Translations under genes and position numbers: made by a program
Assembly (NCBI GenBank): GCA_009886095.1
Contig: VFJL01000078.1
Location: 1 to 35,678 of the forward strand
DNA from: Nitrosomonadales bacterium
GTDB lineage: Bacteria; Pseudomonadota; Gammaproteobacteria; Burkholderiales; Nitrosomonadaceae
Reading direction: 5' to 3'
DNA length: 35,678 nt
Shown: positions 20,441 to 30,453 of the stretch, piece by piece
Layout of the letters: every line of letters starts with the position of its first letter
How positions within the stretch are numbered: position 1 is the first letter of the stretch
The notes under the pieces: generated by a model
The model's input: only the letters and a program-made list of their open reading frames with translations
Databases searched by the model: none
Told to the model about the DNA's origin: nothing

Positions 20441-20884
20441 ATGAGTTCCATGAATATTCATGAAATCCTGGAATATCTGCCTCACCGCTATCCTTTCTTG
20501 CTGATAGACCGGGTACTTTCCTGTGAATCGGGCAAAGACATAGTCGCTCTCAAAAATGTAACCATTAATGAGCCTTTTTTTGTTGGGCATTTTCCCCATC
20601 ATCCGGTTATGCCAGGCGTGCTAATCATTGAAGCGCTGGCACAGGCTGCAGCGATCCTGACACTTAAAACTGCAGGTTTAAAAGCTGACAACAACTCAAT
20701 TTATTATTTTGTCGGGATAGACGGTGCCCGCTTCAAGAAACCGGTACAGCCAGGTGATCAGTTGCTACTCAAGGTAGCCATCACTCGGCAAGCAAGAGGA
20801 ATCTGGAAGTATTCTGCCCGCGCGGAAGTAGCAGGTCAACTTGCTACCGAGGCCGAATTGATGTGCACGATGCGAAGTATCTAA
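20441..20884 (+). CDS. fabZ: 3-hydroxyacyl-[ACP] dehydratase FabZ
   Basis: Hot-dog-fold dehydratase of type II fatty-acid synthesis. Seen: [42 protein letters not shown] (catalytic His and, one helix later, Glu) and [12 protein letters not shown]. The ATG at 20441 has AGGGGA just upstream and yields 147 residues, the usual length; an ATG at 20405 would add a charged 12-residue tail. It follows skp directly. In most Proteobacteria lpxD lies at that junction, but here it does not. Confidence 0.96.
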   Translation: MSSMNIHEILEYLPHRYPFLLIDRVLSCESGKDIVALKNVTINEPFFVGHFPHHPVMPGVLIIEALAQAAAILTLKTAGLKADNNSIYYFVGIDGARFKKPVQPGDQLLLKVAITRQARGIWKYSARAEVAGQLATEAELMCTMRSI

Positions 20885-20962
20885 GGAATCACATAGTCGA
20901 CCCAACAGCTTTTGCCCAGCAGCAATCCACGCATATGCGTCTGAAGCCGGAAATCAAGAGAA

Positions 20963-21553
20963 ATGCCAGCTGGTAAATTCAACTGGATCTGTGGCGTGGA
21001 TGAGGCTGGCAGAGGGCCGTTAGCAGGGCCAGTGTTTGCCGCCTGTGTAGTGCTTGATCCTGCTTACAAAATCGAAGGTTTGGCAGATTCCAAGAAACTC
21101 AGTGAAAAAACCCGCAATAGGCTGGCAATCGCCATCAAAATGCATTCAATGGGGTGGGCCATTGCTTCTGCATCCGTTTACGAAATTGACCAGTTAAATA
21201 TTCTACAAGCAAGCTTGCTGGCCATGAAACGGGCAGTCGAAAATCTGTCATTTACTCCCGATGAGGTACTGGTGGACGGAACTCATAGCCCGCACCTGAG
21301 TCTGCCAGTGCGCGCTATAATCAGGGGCGACAGTCTGGTGCCGGAGATTTCTGCTGCTTCGATCCTGGCCAAGACTGCGCGTGATGCTGAAATGCTGCTA
21401 CTACACCAGGAATTCCCACACTATGGCTTTGACCGACACAAGGGATATCCGACAGCTGGACATATCATGGCATTGCAACAACATGGTGCGTCAAGCGTAC
21501 ACCGCCGTAGTTTCGCCCCCATTAGAAAGCTGATGATAGAATGTCCGCCGTGA
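20963..21553 (+). CDS. rnhB: Ribonuclease HII
   Basis: 196 residues. Removes ribonucleotides from DNA duplexes. The motif [15 protein letters not shown] carries the first catalytic Asp-Glu pair. [12 protein letters not shown] and [12 protein letters not shown] with [11 protein letters not shown] supply the rest. It follows fabZ after 78 bases, in the slot where lpxA and lpxB normally intervene. Confidence 0.96.
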   Translation: MPAGKFNWICGVDEAGRGPLAGPVFAACVVLDPAYKIEGLADSKKLSEKTRNRLAIAIKMHSMGWAIASASVYEIDQLNILQASLLAMKRAVENLSFTPDEVLVDGTHSPHLSLPVRAIIRGDSLVPEISAASILAKTARDAEMLLLHQEFPHYGFDRHKGYPTAGHIMALQQHGASSVHRRSFAPIRKLMIECPP

Positions 21554-21796
21554 AGGAGCCATGTTGGCACCACTCCGGGATGCCTCCAAACTCGTTTGCT
21601 GCTGAAACTTAGCCCCATGCTCATGCTGGGCCTGATGACAATTGCCGCCCCAAGCTCGGGAGCAGTAGTTTAATGCGCCATTTGTGATGACGCCAAAATA
21701 TACTGCTGATAAAATGATGCCAGCCTGACATGGAAATTCGACCAGCCAGTTGCTGGAACCTGATTTCATATTCAACAACCTACAAACGGAAACAAC

Positions 21797-22276
21797 ATGC
21801 GCATTATCAAGGACACCATAGTATCTCTCAATTATGAGTTATCGGACTCGACTGGCAAAATCCTGGAGAAAGCCGATTCCCCGATCAGTTATTTGCACGG
21901 CGGCTATGATGGCATTTTCCCAATGGTGGAAGAAGCACTGCATAATATGGAGATAGGTCACACCTGCTCGGTTTTCATGGAACCGGAGAATACCTTCGGT
22001 GAATACGACAGCGAATTGGTACGAGTGGAGCCGCGTGATGCGTTTCCCGATAACATAGCAGTCGGCATGCAGTTTGAAGGTGGCACAGAAGGTTCCGATG
22101 ATATTTTACTCTTCACCGTCACCGACATTGCCGAAGACAAGGTGGTCGTGGATGGAAACCATCCGCTGGCCGGGATGACCCTGCGTTTCGATTGTACGGT
22201 TACCGGGGTGCGTCCTGCCACTGCCGAGGAACTTTCCCATGGTCACGTCCACGGTCCACACGGCCATGAGCATTAA
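21797..22276 (+). CDS. slyD: FKBP-type peptidyl-prolyl cis-trans isomerase, SlyD family
   Basis: 159 residues with the SlyD layout: a split FKBP domain (IVSLNYELSDSTGKILE, GYDGIFPMVEEAL), an inserted IF chaperone domain (about residues 70-130) and a His-rich tail (HGHVHGPHGHEH) that binds nickel in relatives. It acts in the cytoplasm as a folding helper and possibly in Ni delivery. 243 bases without an obvious gene precede it, and a hairpin terminator follows. Confidence 0.93.
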   Translation: MRIIKDTIVSLNYELSDSTGKILEKADSPISYLHGGYDGIFPMVEEALHNMEIGHTCSVFMEPENTFGEYDSELVRVEPRDAFPDNIAVGMQFEGGTEGSDDILLFTVTDIAEDKVVVDGNHPLAGMTLRFDCTVTGVRPATAEELSHGHVHGPHGHEH

Positions 22277-22304
22277 TTTTCCTTGATTCGACTACACCCT
22301 TAAG

Positions 22305-22337
22305 AGTAGAGCAAGCTCTTTATCTGCTCTACTTTTT
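22305..22337 (+). terminator. Terminator after slyD, overlapping the mutS 3' end
   Basis: AGTAGAGCA (22305-22313) pairs with TGCTCTACT (22325-22333), followed by TTTTT. The right arm includes the mutS stop codon on the other strand. The T-run is only on the plus-strand side, so it mainly serves slyD. Confidence 0.8.
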
Positions 22338-24923
22338 CTCCACCACCTTCTTCAGAACGTAGAGTTGCTCCAACGCTTCTTTCGGACTTAATTCGTCCGG
22401 TATGATTGTGCGCAACAACGCAAGGACTGGATGTTCCTGCGGGAGGTCTACTGCGTCGACGGAACCTGCTGAAAACAAATCCCGCTGCGGATTCCTGTCT
22501 ATACTCTCTTGCTCCAGTTTCAGCAGATATTTTTTTGCAACCTTAATGGCCTGTTCTGGCAAACCGGCCAGTGCCGCGACTTGCAGGCCGTAGCTTTGGC
22601 TGGCGGGCCCCTCATTGACCACGTGCAAAAATACGATATGGTGTTTGTGCTCCACCGCGTCCAGATGCACGTTAGCTGCCTGCCTGAATTCTTCCGCAAG
22701 TCTTGTCAGTTCAAAATAATGGGTGGCAAACAGCGTGTAGCTTCGGTTCCTCTCCAGTAGATACCGGGCAATTGCAAACGCCAGTGCCAAGCCGTCGAAC
22801 GTGGACGTGCCCCGCCCCACTTCATCCATCAATACCAGACTTTGTGCGCTGGCGTTGTGCAAAATATTAGCGGCTTCGGTCATTTCCACCATGAAAGTCG
22901 AGCGTCCACCGGCAAGATCATCAGATGCACCAATGCGGGTAAAAATCTGGTCTAGTGAGCCAAGGCACGCACTTTTAGCGGGAACAAAGCTACCACAATG
23001 CGCGAGTAATGCGATCAGCGCAACCTGCCGCATGTAGGTGGATTTTCCACCCATATTGGGGCCGGTGATGATAAGCATTTGTCGCTCGCTATTGTCACAA
23101 GCACCAAGCCGCACATCGTTGGCTATGAAGTTCTCCACTTGATTCTCTACCACCGGGTGACGGCCCGCCTCGATTTCGATCACCGCTGCATCGGTGAAAA
23201 CTGGCATGGTGTAATCGAGCGCCAATGCACGCTCAGCGAGAGTAGCCAACACATCCAGTTCGGCAATACCCCGAGCAGCTCGCTGCAAATAATCAATGAA
23301 TGGCGGAAGTGCATCCAACAGCGCCTCATACAGAAACTTCTCACGCGCCAGCGCACGCTCCTGTGCGGATAGAGCTTTGTCCTCGAAGGTTTTCAGTTCC
23401 GGCGTGATATAACGCTCGGCATTCTTCAGAGTTTGCCGCCGGCGGTAATCGTCAGGGATTTTCTCGCTATGGGCATGGCTGACTTCAATATAAAAACCAT
23501 GCACCCGGTTATACTCTACCTTGAGACTGGCAATGCCCGTACGCACCTTTTCCCGTGCTTCCAGCTGCAACAGAAATTCACCACCGTTATTCTGTATCGC
23601 ACGCAATCCGTCCAACTCAGCGTCATAACCGTCAGCAATCACCCCACCTTCGCGCAGCACAACGCCAGGTTCTTCACGCAGGGATCTCTCCAGCAGGCTG
23701 ACAAGCACAATATTCGGCGTCATGGCTTGCGCCAGTGCGGCAATATGTTCGCTGGCGCAACTGGCAATTGCAGCGATAATATCAGGCAAGCGTTTCAGGC
23801 CATCCCGCAAACCCGACAAATCCCGTGGACGTGCAGATCTGAGTGCAATGCGAGCAGTAATACGCTCAATATCAGCCACGCGCCTGAAATGTTCACGCAC
23901 TACAAGATATGGCCCCAATCCAGCCTCTCCGATCAAGGCCGACACACCATTGAGACGTTGCTGAATCGCAGCATGGTCACGTAGCGGATGATGTAGCCAG
24001 TGCCGTAGCAAGCGACTACCCATATTGGTTGAACAGGTGTCGAGTAACGACAGCAATGTGGGCGATGTTTCACCGTGTATGGTTTCTGAAATTTCCAGAT
24101 TGCGGCGAGTGGCAGCATCCATCCGCACGTAAGCACTACCCCGCTCAACTTGCAACGCCTTGACGTGAGCAATGCCTGCTCCTTGCGTGAGCTTGGCATA
24201 TTCCAACAGCGCACCCGCTGCACCTAACGATAGCTGCAGGCCGTCGCAGCCGAAACCGGAAAGATCGCGAGTTCCGAATTGCCGGGTGAGGTTACGAATA
24301 GCGGTATCAACATCAAACTGCCATACTGGTAAACGCTTCAAGCTTAAATTTTTTAGTGCGTTCACACTATTAAATGCAATAGAGGTATCCAGCAACTCGG
24401 GCAACAGAATTTCGGCAGGTTTCAGGCGCTCCAACTCGCTCACCAGATTATTCGGTGCGGTCTCCATTATGTAGAATTTCCCCGCCGCCAGATTAAGCCA
24501 TGCCAGCCCTAGCGTAGATTCGTGCAGAACCAATGCCAGCAGCACGCAATCACGTTTCCCTTCCAGCAGCGCAGCATCAGTCAGCGTTCCTGGCGTGATG
24601 ATGCGTGTGACCCTGCGCTCCACTGGTCCCTTGGCAGTGGCCGGGTCGCCAATCTGCTCACAGATGGCCACTGACTCGCCCAACCTGACGAGCTTCGCCA
24701 GATACTGTTCGGCAGCATGATAAGGCACACCAGCCATCTTGATCGGCTCCCCTCCTGATGCACCACGTCGGGTCAGAGTGATGTCAAGCAACCTGGCAGC
24801 TTTTTCCGCGTCATCGAAGAATAGTTCGTAAAAATCCCCCATGCGATAAAACATGAGCATATCTGGATGCTGCGCCTTGATGCGCAGATATTGCTGCATC
24901 ATAGGAGTGTGCTGGCTGGACAT
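22329..24923 (-). CDS. mutS: DNA mismatch repair protein MutS
   Basis: 864 residues, complete. The N-terminal mismatch-reading Phe-x-Glu motif is in [13 protein letters not shown]. The ATPase domain has Walker [32 protein letters not shown], and Walker [17 protein letters not shown]. The C-terminal helix-turn-helix and dimer part are present. It lies 74 bases downstream of the mutarotase gene on the same strand, so it may share its transcript. Confidence 0.98.
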   Translation of the reverse strand: MSSQHTPMMQQYLRIKAQHPDMLMFYRMGDFYELFFDDAEKAARLLDITLTRRGASGGEPIKMAGVPYHAAEQYLAKLVRLGESVAICEQIGDPATAKGPVERRVTRIITPGTLTDAALLEGKRDCVLLALVLHESTLGLAWLNLAAGKFYIMETAPNNLVSELERLKPAEILLPELLDTSIAFNSVNALKNLSLKRLPVWQFDVDTAIRNLTRQFGTRDLSGFGCDGLQLSLGAAGALLEYAKLTQGAGIAHVKALQVERGSAYVRMDAATRRNLEISETIHGETSPTLLSLLDTCSTNMGSRLLRHWLHHPLRDHAAIQQRLNGVSALIGEAGLGPYLVVREHFRRVADIERITARIALRSARPRDLSGLRDGLKRLPDIIAAIASCASEHIAALAQAMTPNIVLVSLLERSLREEPGVVLREGGVIADGYDAELDGLRAIQNNGGEFLLQLEAREKVRTGIASLKVEYNRVHGFYIEVSHAHSEKIPDDYRRRQTLKNAERYITPELKTFEDKALSAQERALAREKFLYEALLDALPPFIDYLQRAARGIAELDVLATLAERALALDYTMPVFTDAAVIEIEAGRHPVVENQVENFIANDVRLGACDNSERQMLIITGPNMGGKSTYMRQVALIALLAHCGSFVPAKSACLGSLDQIFTRIGASDDLAGGRSTFMVEMTEAANILHNASAQSLVLMDEVGRGTSTFDGLALAFAIARYLLERNRSYTLFATHYFELTRLAEEFRQAANVHLDAVEHKHHIVFLHVVNEGPASQSYGLQVAALAGLPEQAIKVAKKYLLKLEQESIDRNPQRDLFSAGSVDAVDLPQEHPVLALLRTIIPDELSPKEALEQLYVLKKVVEKK

Positions 24924-24997
24924 GAGTATAGTAGGTGGAAATTCGCAATGAATAAAACTATGCCCGGTGCAGAAATGGTTACTTTATTTACTTGTGC

Positions 24998-25903
24998 TCA
25001 AGCTTGTTCCACACGGTAGTTCGCCACCAACCGGAACTCGCTTTGGGGTGCGACCTCCACCACATCCGTAGCGGCATTGCTAGTTTCAACACAGAGCAGG
25101 TGCCGGTAATCATCGTCCTGCAAATCGCCCATCTCCGCCGAAATTTTTTCCCATGGGTTCCATACCACGGCAGTTTTACTGCCTATGGAGGCAATCAGAA
25201 TACGGCGCTTCATGGCAGCATCGTCAATCACCAGCTTACCCTGGACACCGAGATAGATACGATCAACCTCTGTATCGATCATTACTGCACCGGTCTGGTG
25301 TTTTTGCGCACTATTGCTGGTCTTGTCAATGTAGTCGATGCCTTCCAGCCCCAATACGTTTACCTGACTGATATCCCCAACTTTGAAGTAGGTATGAAAT
25401 GCTTGTGTCACAGGAAATGTCTGCGTACCCACGTTGCGCGTGATTAATTCCAGATTTAGCGAGTTTCCAACCGTAATTTCCAGCCTCAGGATAAAGGATT
25501 TCGGCCAGATAGCACGAGTTTCGGGGGTATCCATTAACCCCAGCGTAACCTTGATGTCGCCATCAGCAGTTATTTCAGTCGCCACTACGCTCCATAGGCG
25601 ATTGCGTACAAAACCATGCGCTGGGCGGCCCAACCCTTCCGGATCTGCACCGAACCACGGCCAGCAAATCGGCACTCCACCCTTAATCGCTTTGCCTGCC
25701 TGGTAATAAGCCTTCTCGCTGAGGAACATCAGGTCATCAGCTTCGCCAGCCGGACGGAAAGAAAGTACCTGTCCCGCATAAATGGAGATTAAAGCGCTGG
25801 CTTTGGCACTTCTGATTTCAATGAAAGGGAATCCCCCCTTGCCCTCGACAAATCTGAGCTGGCTGGTGATACCGTAATCAGTATTTAATTGTTCAACGCT
25901 CAT
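24998..25903 (-). CDS. D-hexose-6-phosphate mutarotase (YeaD family)
   Basis: 301 residues. Interconverts alpha and beta anomers of glucose 6-phosphate and related sugars. Seen: YAGQVLSFRPAG, GGVPICWPWFGADPEG, HGFVRNRLWSV, TQAFHTYFKVGDISQVNVLGL and NPWEKISAEMGDL, all typical of the YeaD branch of aldose-1-epimerases, with the catalytic His in HGF and HTYF. The ATG at 25903 has GGA upstream. It may be co-transcribed with mutS. Confidence 0.92.
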   Translation of the reverse strand: MSVEQLNTDYGITSQLRFVEGKGGFPFIEIRSAKASALISIYAGQVLSFRPAGEADDLMFLSEKAYYQAGKAIKGGVPICWPWFGADPEGLGRPAHGFVRNRLWSVVATEITADGDIKVTLGLMDTPETRAIWPKSFILRLEITVGNSLNLELITRNVGTQTFPVTQAFHTYFKVGDISQVNVLGLEGIDYIDKTSNSAQKHQTGAVMIDTEVDRIYLGVQGKLVIDDAAMKRRILIASIGSKTAVVWNPWEKISAEMGDLQDDDYRHLLCVETSNAATDVVEVAPQSEFRLVANYRVEQA

Positions 25904-25943
25904 GATATTTATTCCATTTAGTTATTTGGTGACATTCAAAGGT

Positions 25944-25962
25944 ATGTTGATTTTAACAACAT
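25944..25962. repeat. Dyad upstream of the mutarotase gene
   Basis: ATGTTG, 7 bases, CAACAT: a 6-bp dyad in an AT-rich stretch about 40 bases upstream of the minus-strand start. It is operator-like, with no named match. Confidence 0.3.
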
Positions 25963-26105
25963 CCACGGTGCTGCAGAGAAATACGGACTCTATTAAGTTT
26001 ATGCCAATGTCGAAACCTGAAAGTAGCCTGATGTAGCAAACGATATGCACCGTAGACATCATCCAGATCGCCATCCCAATTGTGCCTGCGCACATAAATC
26101 CTCAG

Positions 26106-26672
26106 TTAACTGGTTCTATCCGACCCATCCTTGGAAATAAACAGCATGAACCTCGCTAACGGCCACCTGAACAGAGTCATATACGCGGCATGTATAACCA
26201 CAAAAAATATCATCAGGTTAGATAAGGCTTCGTGAGCCTCCTCAATAAAGCCATCCTGTTCATCTTTGCGCTCCCGCTCATGCTCTCGCTTCGCATACTT
26301 TTTATCGTCCCCATCAGCATAGGCCGGTGCGATCACTTCGGCAGTAACGGTCGTGACCCCAAGAGTCTTACCTTTATCCAGAGCAATCCCTGTTACTGTG
26401 GCGCCAATCAGAGACAATGCAATCCCCAGTATCAGGGTCTTGCTTATAGCCGGGTGAGCCATGAAATTACCCACTGTCAGTCCCGCAAATATGGGATGAA
26501 AGCGCGTTAAGCCAAGTTGCCGTTCTCCGCTCAGTACCCAGAACAATCGAAATACGATAACTACCGCTACACCATAGCCAAGCCAAGCATGAATTACTCC
26601 GAGTTCACCTGTTACAAAGGATAAAACTGCCAAGAGCGCCTGTACGATATGATAGATGCGAATGCGATGCAT
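26106..26672 (-). CDS. Cytochrome b561-type membrane protein
   Basis: 189 residues from the ATG at 26672. It resembles small b-type cytochromes of the b561/Ni-Fe-hydrogenase subunit group: MHRIRIYHIVQALLAVLSFVTG, IHAWLGYGVAVVIVFRLFWVLSG, then two more helices, the last with FFVVIHAAYM. His residues in the helices could bind two haems. A charged, Lys/Glu-rich loop (about residues 125-150) separates helices 3 and 4. The frame is open for 41 more codons upstream, but that part would overlap the divergent ATPase and is unlike the family. The partner is unknown. Confidence 0.75.
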   Translation of the reverse strand: MHRIRIYHIVQALLAVLSFVTGELGVIHAWLGYGVAVVIVFRLFWVLSGERQLGLTRFHPIFAGLTVGNFMAHPAISKTLILGIALSLIGATVTGIALDKGKTLGVTTVTAEVIAPAYADGDDKKYAKREHERERKDEQDGFIEEAHEALSNLMIFFVVIHAAYMTLFRWPLARFMLFISKDGSDRTS

Positions 26673-26793
26673 GTCATGGTAGATATAGTAATTTCCTCTC
26701 CTATCCGGAATCACGTATTGAACCCGGATGGATGAAACGAATGCTGGGGCATGCACTCTATTTTTCTGTGCATGCTGGATAAGGTATCTGATC

Positions 26794-28121
26794 ATGGCCG
26801 ATAAAACAATCCCGATTTCCTCGGATGCTACAAACTTACCCGCCCTTGGTCTATCCGACTGGGATGCCGGTGAGCGGCTTCGCCATGACGGTCATAACGA
26901 GCTGCCGCAATCGGATCGCCGCACGATCTTGCGCATAGCACTTGAGGTTGGACGGGAGCCGATGTTCCAACTCCTTGTCACAGCCGGGATCATCTACCTT
27001 GTACTCGGAAATCTCGACGAAGCGCTGATGCTGCTCGCATTTGTCGTTATTACTATCGCCATCACCATCACTCAGGAGAGGCGCACGGAGAGGGTACTCG
27101 AGACACTGCGCGATCTCACCAACCCACGTGCACTGGTACTGCGCGGCGGGAAACGTAAACGTATCGCTGGTCGCGAGGTGGTTTGCGGTGATGTCATTCT
27201 TCTCACTGAAGGTGACCGCGTACCAGCCGATGTCCATCTTTTGTCAGCCAACGAATTGCAAGCCGATGAGTCTCTGCTGACAGGAGAGCCGATTCCTGTC
27301 AGCAAGATCGTATATAGCAAATCACAGCCTGTAGCGCACCCTAGCGGCGATGATCTTCCGTTCGCGTTCTCGGGCACGTTGATCGTGCGCGGTCAGGGAG
27401 TAGCGGAGGTTTATGCCACCGGTACTGACAGCGAGATCGGTAAAATCGGCAAGGCGCTTGGCATAATCAAGGATGAAGCCACGCCGCTACATGCGTAAAT
27501 GCGCCACCTCGTTCGTGTCTTCTCAATTGCCGGCCTATCCTTGCTGCCGTTGTTGTTCGGCTTGCCTGTCATTTTTATGCCGGTTCACATTGCTTTCCTT
27601 GAGCTGATCATTAATCCTGTTTGCTCAATCGTATTCGAGGCGGAGGCGGAAGAAGGCGATATCATGCTGCGTCCACCGCGTGAACAAAAAGCACCGCTTT
27701 TCTCTGCTAGTCTCATAATCTCCAGCATACTTCAGGGTATTTGTATGCTTTGCGCTGTAGGCATATTCTTTGTCAGCCTGCTGCATATGGGTGTGCCCGA
27801 AACTGAGGTTCGCGCCGCGACATTTATGGCCCTTATTATTTCCAGCTTCAGCCTGATCATTATCGTTCCTTCGGTACCTCTATCATCTCCGCGCTGCTGC
27901 GACCAAACCGTACATTCTGGCGCATGTTCACAGCGACAATGGCACTACTCGCGGCGACACTTTTAATCACCCCCATCCGTGAGGTATTTCACTTTGGCGC
28001 GGTGCGTCCAGCAATCATCGGCTGCGCAATAGGTGTCGGTATCACCGTCATGCTAATTCTGGATTTACTGAAGAGAATTGGGCTGAGGCCACTGCCGGCG
28101 TGTACTGAAGCTTCGGGTTAA
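26794..28121 (+). pseudogene. Cation-transporting P-type ATPase, degraded (nonsense, internal deletion, frameshift)
   Basis: The first part (26794-27498) has the N-terminal helices and the actuator domain with LTGEPIPVSK, then stops at TPLHA by TAA at 27496-27498. Reading on in the same frame gives MRHLVRVFSIAGLSL, as relatives do (a Glu there would need only GAA). It then jumps to LLPLLFGLPVIFMPVHIAFLE, which in relatives lies several hundred residues later. The whole phosphorylation and nucleotide domain, with DKTGT, is missing. Near 27865-27872 the frame shifts; the rest (SFGTSIISALLRPNRTF...) continues in another frame to 28121. Three independent lesions make function impossible. The ion once carried cannot be stated. 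Confidence 0.88.
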
Positions 28122-28181
28122 AAACGAAGGATCATGGCCAATTCACCGCGATATCTACGGTGTACCACCTACCCCAGTGAT

Positions 28182-28988
28182 TCAGGCTTTCAGTGCTTTT
28201 GTCAAATGTGGCGCAATCACCTGTAACAGTTGCCCGAATATTTTCGGATTACCCGCGACGATGTGTCCGCTCTTCAGATATGTAGCGTTGCCTTCCAGAT
28301 CACCTACCAGCCCACCCGCTTCGGTGATAAGTAGACAGCCTGCAGCCATGTCCCATGGTGCCAATCCGAGTTCCCAGAAACCATCACAGCGTCCGGCAGC
28401 AACATATGCCAGATCCAGTGCAGCGGAACCGGGGCGGCGGATACCCGAAGTTCTGGGCATGATGTCCTTGAGCATGGCAAGGTAAGCATCCACGTGAGAG
28501 AACTCACGAAACGGGAAGCCGGTACCAATCAGGCAGTCAGCAAGTTGAGTACGCTTGCTTACACGTAGACGGTGATCGTTGAGATAGGCGCCACGTCCGC
28601 GACTGGCAGTGAATAATTCATTACTAAATGGGTCGTACACCACTGCCTGAGTCAGTACGCCTTTGTGCATCAGTGCGATTGAAACCGAGTACTGGGGGAA
28701 GCCGTGCAGAAAATTAGTGGTGCCATCGAGCGGATCAATGATCCATTGGTATTCTGACTTGTCCTGATCGCCGCGAGCACCGCTCTCTTCTGCTAGAATT
28801 GTATGATTAGGATAGGCATCCAGCAGCATCCTGATGATGGCATCTTCTGCCGCGCCATCCACTTCACTGACAAAATCATTGTGTGCCTTACGCGAGACAT
28901 GCAGTAAATCGAGATTCTGCGCGGCATGATTGATAATGCCGCCGGCGCGGCGTGCAGCTTTTACTGCAATGGTGAGCATAGGATGCAT
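28182..28988 (-). CDS. suhB: Inositol-1-monophosphatase family protein
   Basis: 268 residues. Metal sites visible: [24 protein letters not shown], and the C-terminal [17 protein letters not shown], the three signatures of IMPase/SuhB. It hydrolyses inositol phosphate or related sugars; SuhB also joins rRNA antitermination complexes in E. coli. It diverges from trmJ with a 38-base gap, so their promoters overlap. Confidence 0.94.
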   Translation of the reverse strand: MHPMLTIAVKAARRAGGIINHAAQNLDLLHVSRKAHNDFVSEVDGAAEDAIIRMLLDAYPNHTILAEESGARGDQDKSEYQWIIDPLDGTTNFLHGFPQYSVSIALMHKGVLTQAVVYDPFSNELFTASRGRGAYLNDHRLRVSKRTQLADCLIGTGFPFREFSHVDAYLAMLKDIMPRTSGIRRPGSAALDLAYVAAGRCDGFWELGLAPWDMAAGCLLITEAGGLVGDLEGNATYLKSGHIVAGNPKIFGQLLQVIAPHLTKALKA

Positions 28989-29026
28989 TTTCTGGATTCG
29001 AAATTAAATAATACTAGGATTTTAAT

Positions 29027-29752
29027 ATGAATCCCCTTTGTCCGCTTGCTAATGTCCGCATCGTGTTAAGCCATACCAGCCATTCCGGGAACATTGGCGC
29101 GGCAGCGCGGGCAATGAAAACGATGGGGCTGGATGCACTCTTTCTGGTAAATCCAAAATCGTTTCCCGACAAAGAAGCGGAAGCGCGCGCCGTCGGCGCA
29201 TGGGATGTACTCAACACCGCCAGGATTTGTACCGACCTTGATGAAGCCCTTAGTGGTACGGTGCTAGCGGCAGCAATCACTGCACGTCCGCGAGATCTTT
29301 CGCATGATGTATTTGATTCGCGCATGGGCGCACAGGAATTGTGCGCCCATGCGCGGCAATATCCAGTGGCGCTAGTTTTCGGAACGGAAATGTCCGGTCT
29401 CACCACGATTGAAGTGAGTAAATGCCAAATTATTGTGCATATTCCGACCAACCCGGATTACTCCTCTCTCAATCTCGCCAGCGCAGTACAAGTGATGGCA
29501 TATGAATTACGCATGGCGCTACCGAAAATTGAGCATCTCCCACAGTCAATGACCGTGCCGGCTAGCTTCGATGAAATTGAATTATTCCTCCGTCATCTGG
29601 AACAAAGCATGATTGGCAGCGGTTTCCTGGATCCACAGGAACCAAAACGATTGCTGCAGCGCATGCGTCGCTTATTTGCCCGTGCCCGATTAGAGAAAGA
29701 AGAAGTAAATATATTGCGTGGGATCCTGAGTGCCATGGAGAAGCGGCGATAA
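29027..29752 (+). CDS. trmJ: tRNA (cytidine/uridine-32-2'-O)-methyltransferase TrmJ
   Basis: 241 residues of the SPOUT class. Seen: VRIVLSHTSHSGNIGAAARAMKTMGL, FPDKEAEARAVGAWDVL, VFGTEMSGLT, and the knot-forming IPTNPDYSSLNLASAVQVMAYE, with a helical C-terminal extension. It methylates the ribose at position 32 of tRNA using S-adenosylmethionine. AGGA lies upstream of the ATG. A perfect 15-bp inverted repeat lies inside the gene. TrmJ next to suhB or iscR is common in Proteobacteria. Confidence 0.92.
   Translation: MNPLCPLANVRIVLSHTSHSGNIGAAARAMKTMGLDALFLVNPKSFPDKEAEARAVGAWDVLNTARICTDLDEALSGTVLAAAITARPRDLSHDVFDSRMGAQELCAHARQYPVALVFGTEMSGLTTIEVSKCQIIVHIPTNPDYSSLNLASAVQVMAYELRMALPKIEHLPQSMTVPASFDEIELFLRHLEQSMIGSGFLDPQEPKRLLQRMRRLFARARLEKEEVNILRGILSAMEKRR
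29319..29355. repeat. Perfect 15-bp inverted repeat inside trmJ
   Basis: CGCGCATGGGCGCAC (29319-29333), 7-base loop, and its exact complement (29341-29355). It encodes residues around SRMGAQELCAHAR. There is no T-run, so it is not a normal terminator. Confidence 0.85.
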
Positions 29753-29793
29753 GCGCAACAAGAAGACTGATCCGAATTATTCGAACAAATTAG

Positions 29794-29822
29794 TTGACTG
29801 AATAAATGGGGTTTTATATACT
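29794..29822 (+). promoter_or_regulatory. Sigma-70 promoter of iscR
   Basis: TTGACT (29794-29799), 17-base spacer, TATACT (29817-29822). The -10 lies inside the start of the IscR site, which fits autorepression. Confidence 0.85.
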
Positions 29823-29842
29823 TGATCAAAACTGTCAGGTAT
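29818..29842 (+). promoter_or_regulatory. Type-1 IscR binding site
   Basis: The 25-base site starts ATACTTGATC and ends TGTCAGGTAT. It fits the published type-1 consensus (ATA-S-YY-GACT-R-WWW-Y-AGTC-RR-S-TAT) at 22 of 25 positions; the mismatches are in the two inner half-site cores. It overlaps the -10 and start region, so holo-IscR should repress its own transcription. Confidence 0.8.
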
Positions 29843-29902
29843 TTCTGTAAATGGCCTAAGAATAATTATTGGCCTGAATATTGATTCTAATGGGGAGCAA
29901 AA

Positions 29903-30373
29903 ATGCGATTGACGACTAAGGGGCGTTTTGCAGTAACCGCGATGATTGATCTGGCCCTGCATGGTGATCAGGGGCCAGTAACCTTGGCGGGCATCAGCGA
30001 GCGCCAGAGGATTTCCCTATCTTATTTAGAGCAATTATTTGGAAAACTACGGCGCAATAAATTAGTGAGCAGTGTCCGTGGCCCTGGTGGCGGCTACCAT
30101 TTAGTAAGGCCAATGAGTGAAGTGTCGGTGGCTGACATTATTCTTGCCGTGGATGAGCCGATTGATGCAACTCAGTGCAAGGGTAAAGAAAATTGTCACA
30201 ATGATCAGCGCTGTATGACCCATGATCTGTGGACCAATCTCAATATCAAGATACGGGACTATCTATCTCTAGTCACGCTGGAACAACTGGTAACGAGCCC
30301 AAAAGTGAAGAATGTTGCTGTGTTGCAGGATCTGCGGGCGCACAAGCAACCGAAAGAAACATTCTCGGCGTAA
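29903..30373 (+). CDS. iscR: Fe-S cluster-sensing transcriptional regulator IscR
   Basis: 156 residues of the Rrf2 family. The N-terminal winged helix (MRLTTKGRFAVTAMIDLAL, SLSYLEQLFGKLRRNKLVSSVRGPGGGYHL) is followed by the [2Fe-2S] ligand set in CKGKENCHNDQRCMTH, spaced C-x5-C-x5-C-x2-H as in E. coli IscR. GGGGAG precedes the ATG. It is controlled by the overlapping site at 29818-29842 and is followed by a cysteine desulfurase gene. Confidence 0.96.
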   Translation: MRLTTKGRFAVTAMIDLALHGDQGPVTLAGISERQRISLSYLEQLFGKLRRNKLVSSVRGPGGGYHLVRPMSEVSVADIILAVDEPIDATQCKGKENCHNDQRCMTHDLWTNLNIKIRDYLSLVTLEQLVTSPKVKNVAVLQDLRAHKQPKETFSA

Positions 30374-30453
30374 TCGCTGCTTACCTGCAAATAATGAATG
30401 CAAGCCCTTTGGATTAAATCCAGATCTTGCAGGATCAACGCTAGTTGATAAAA

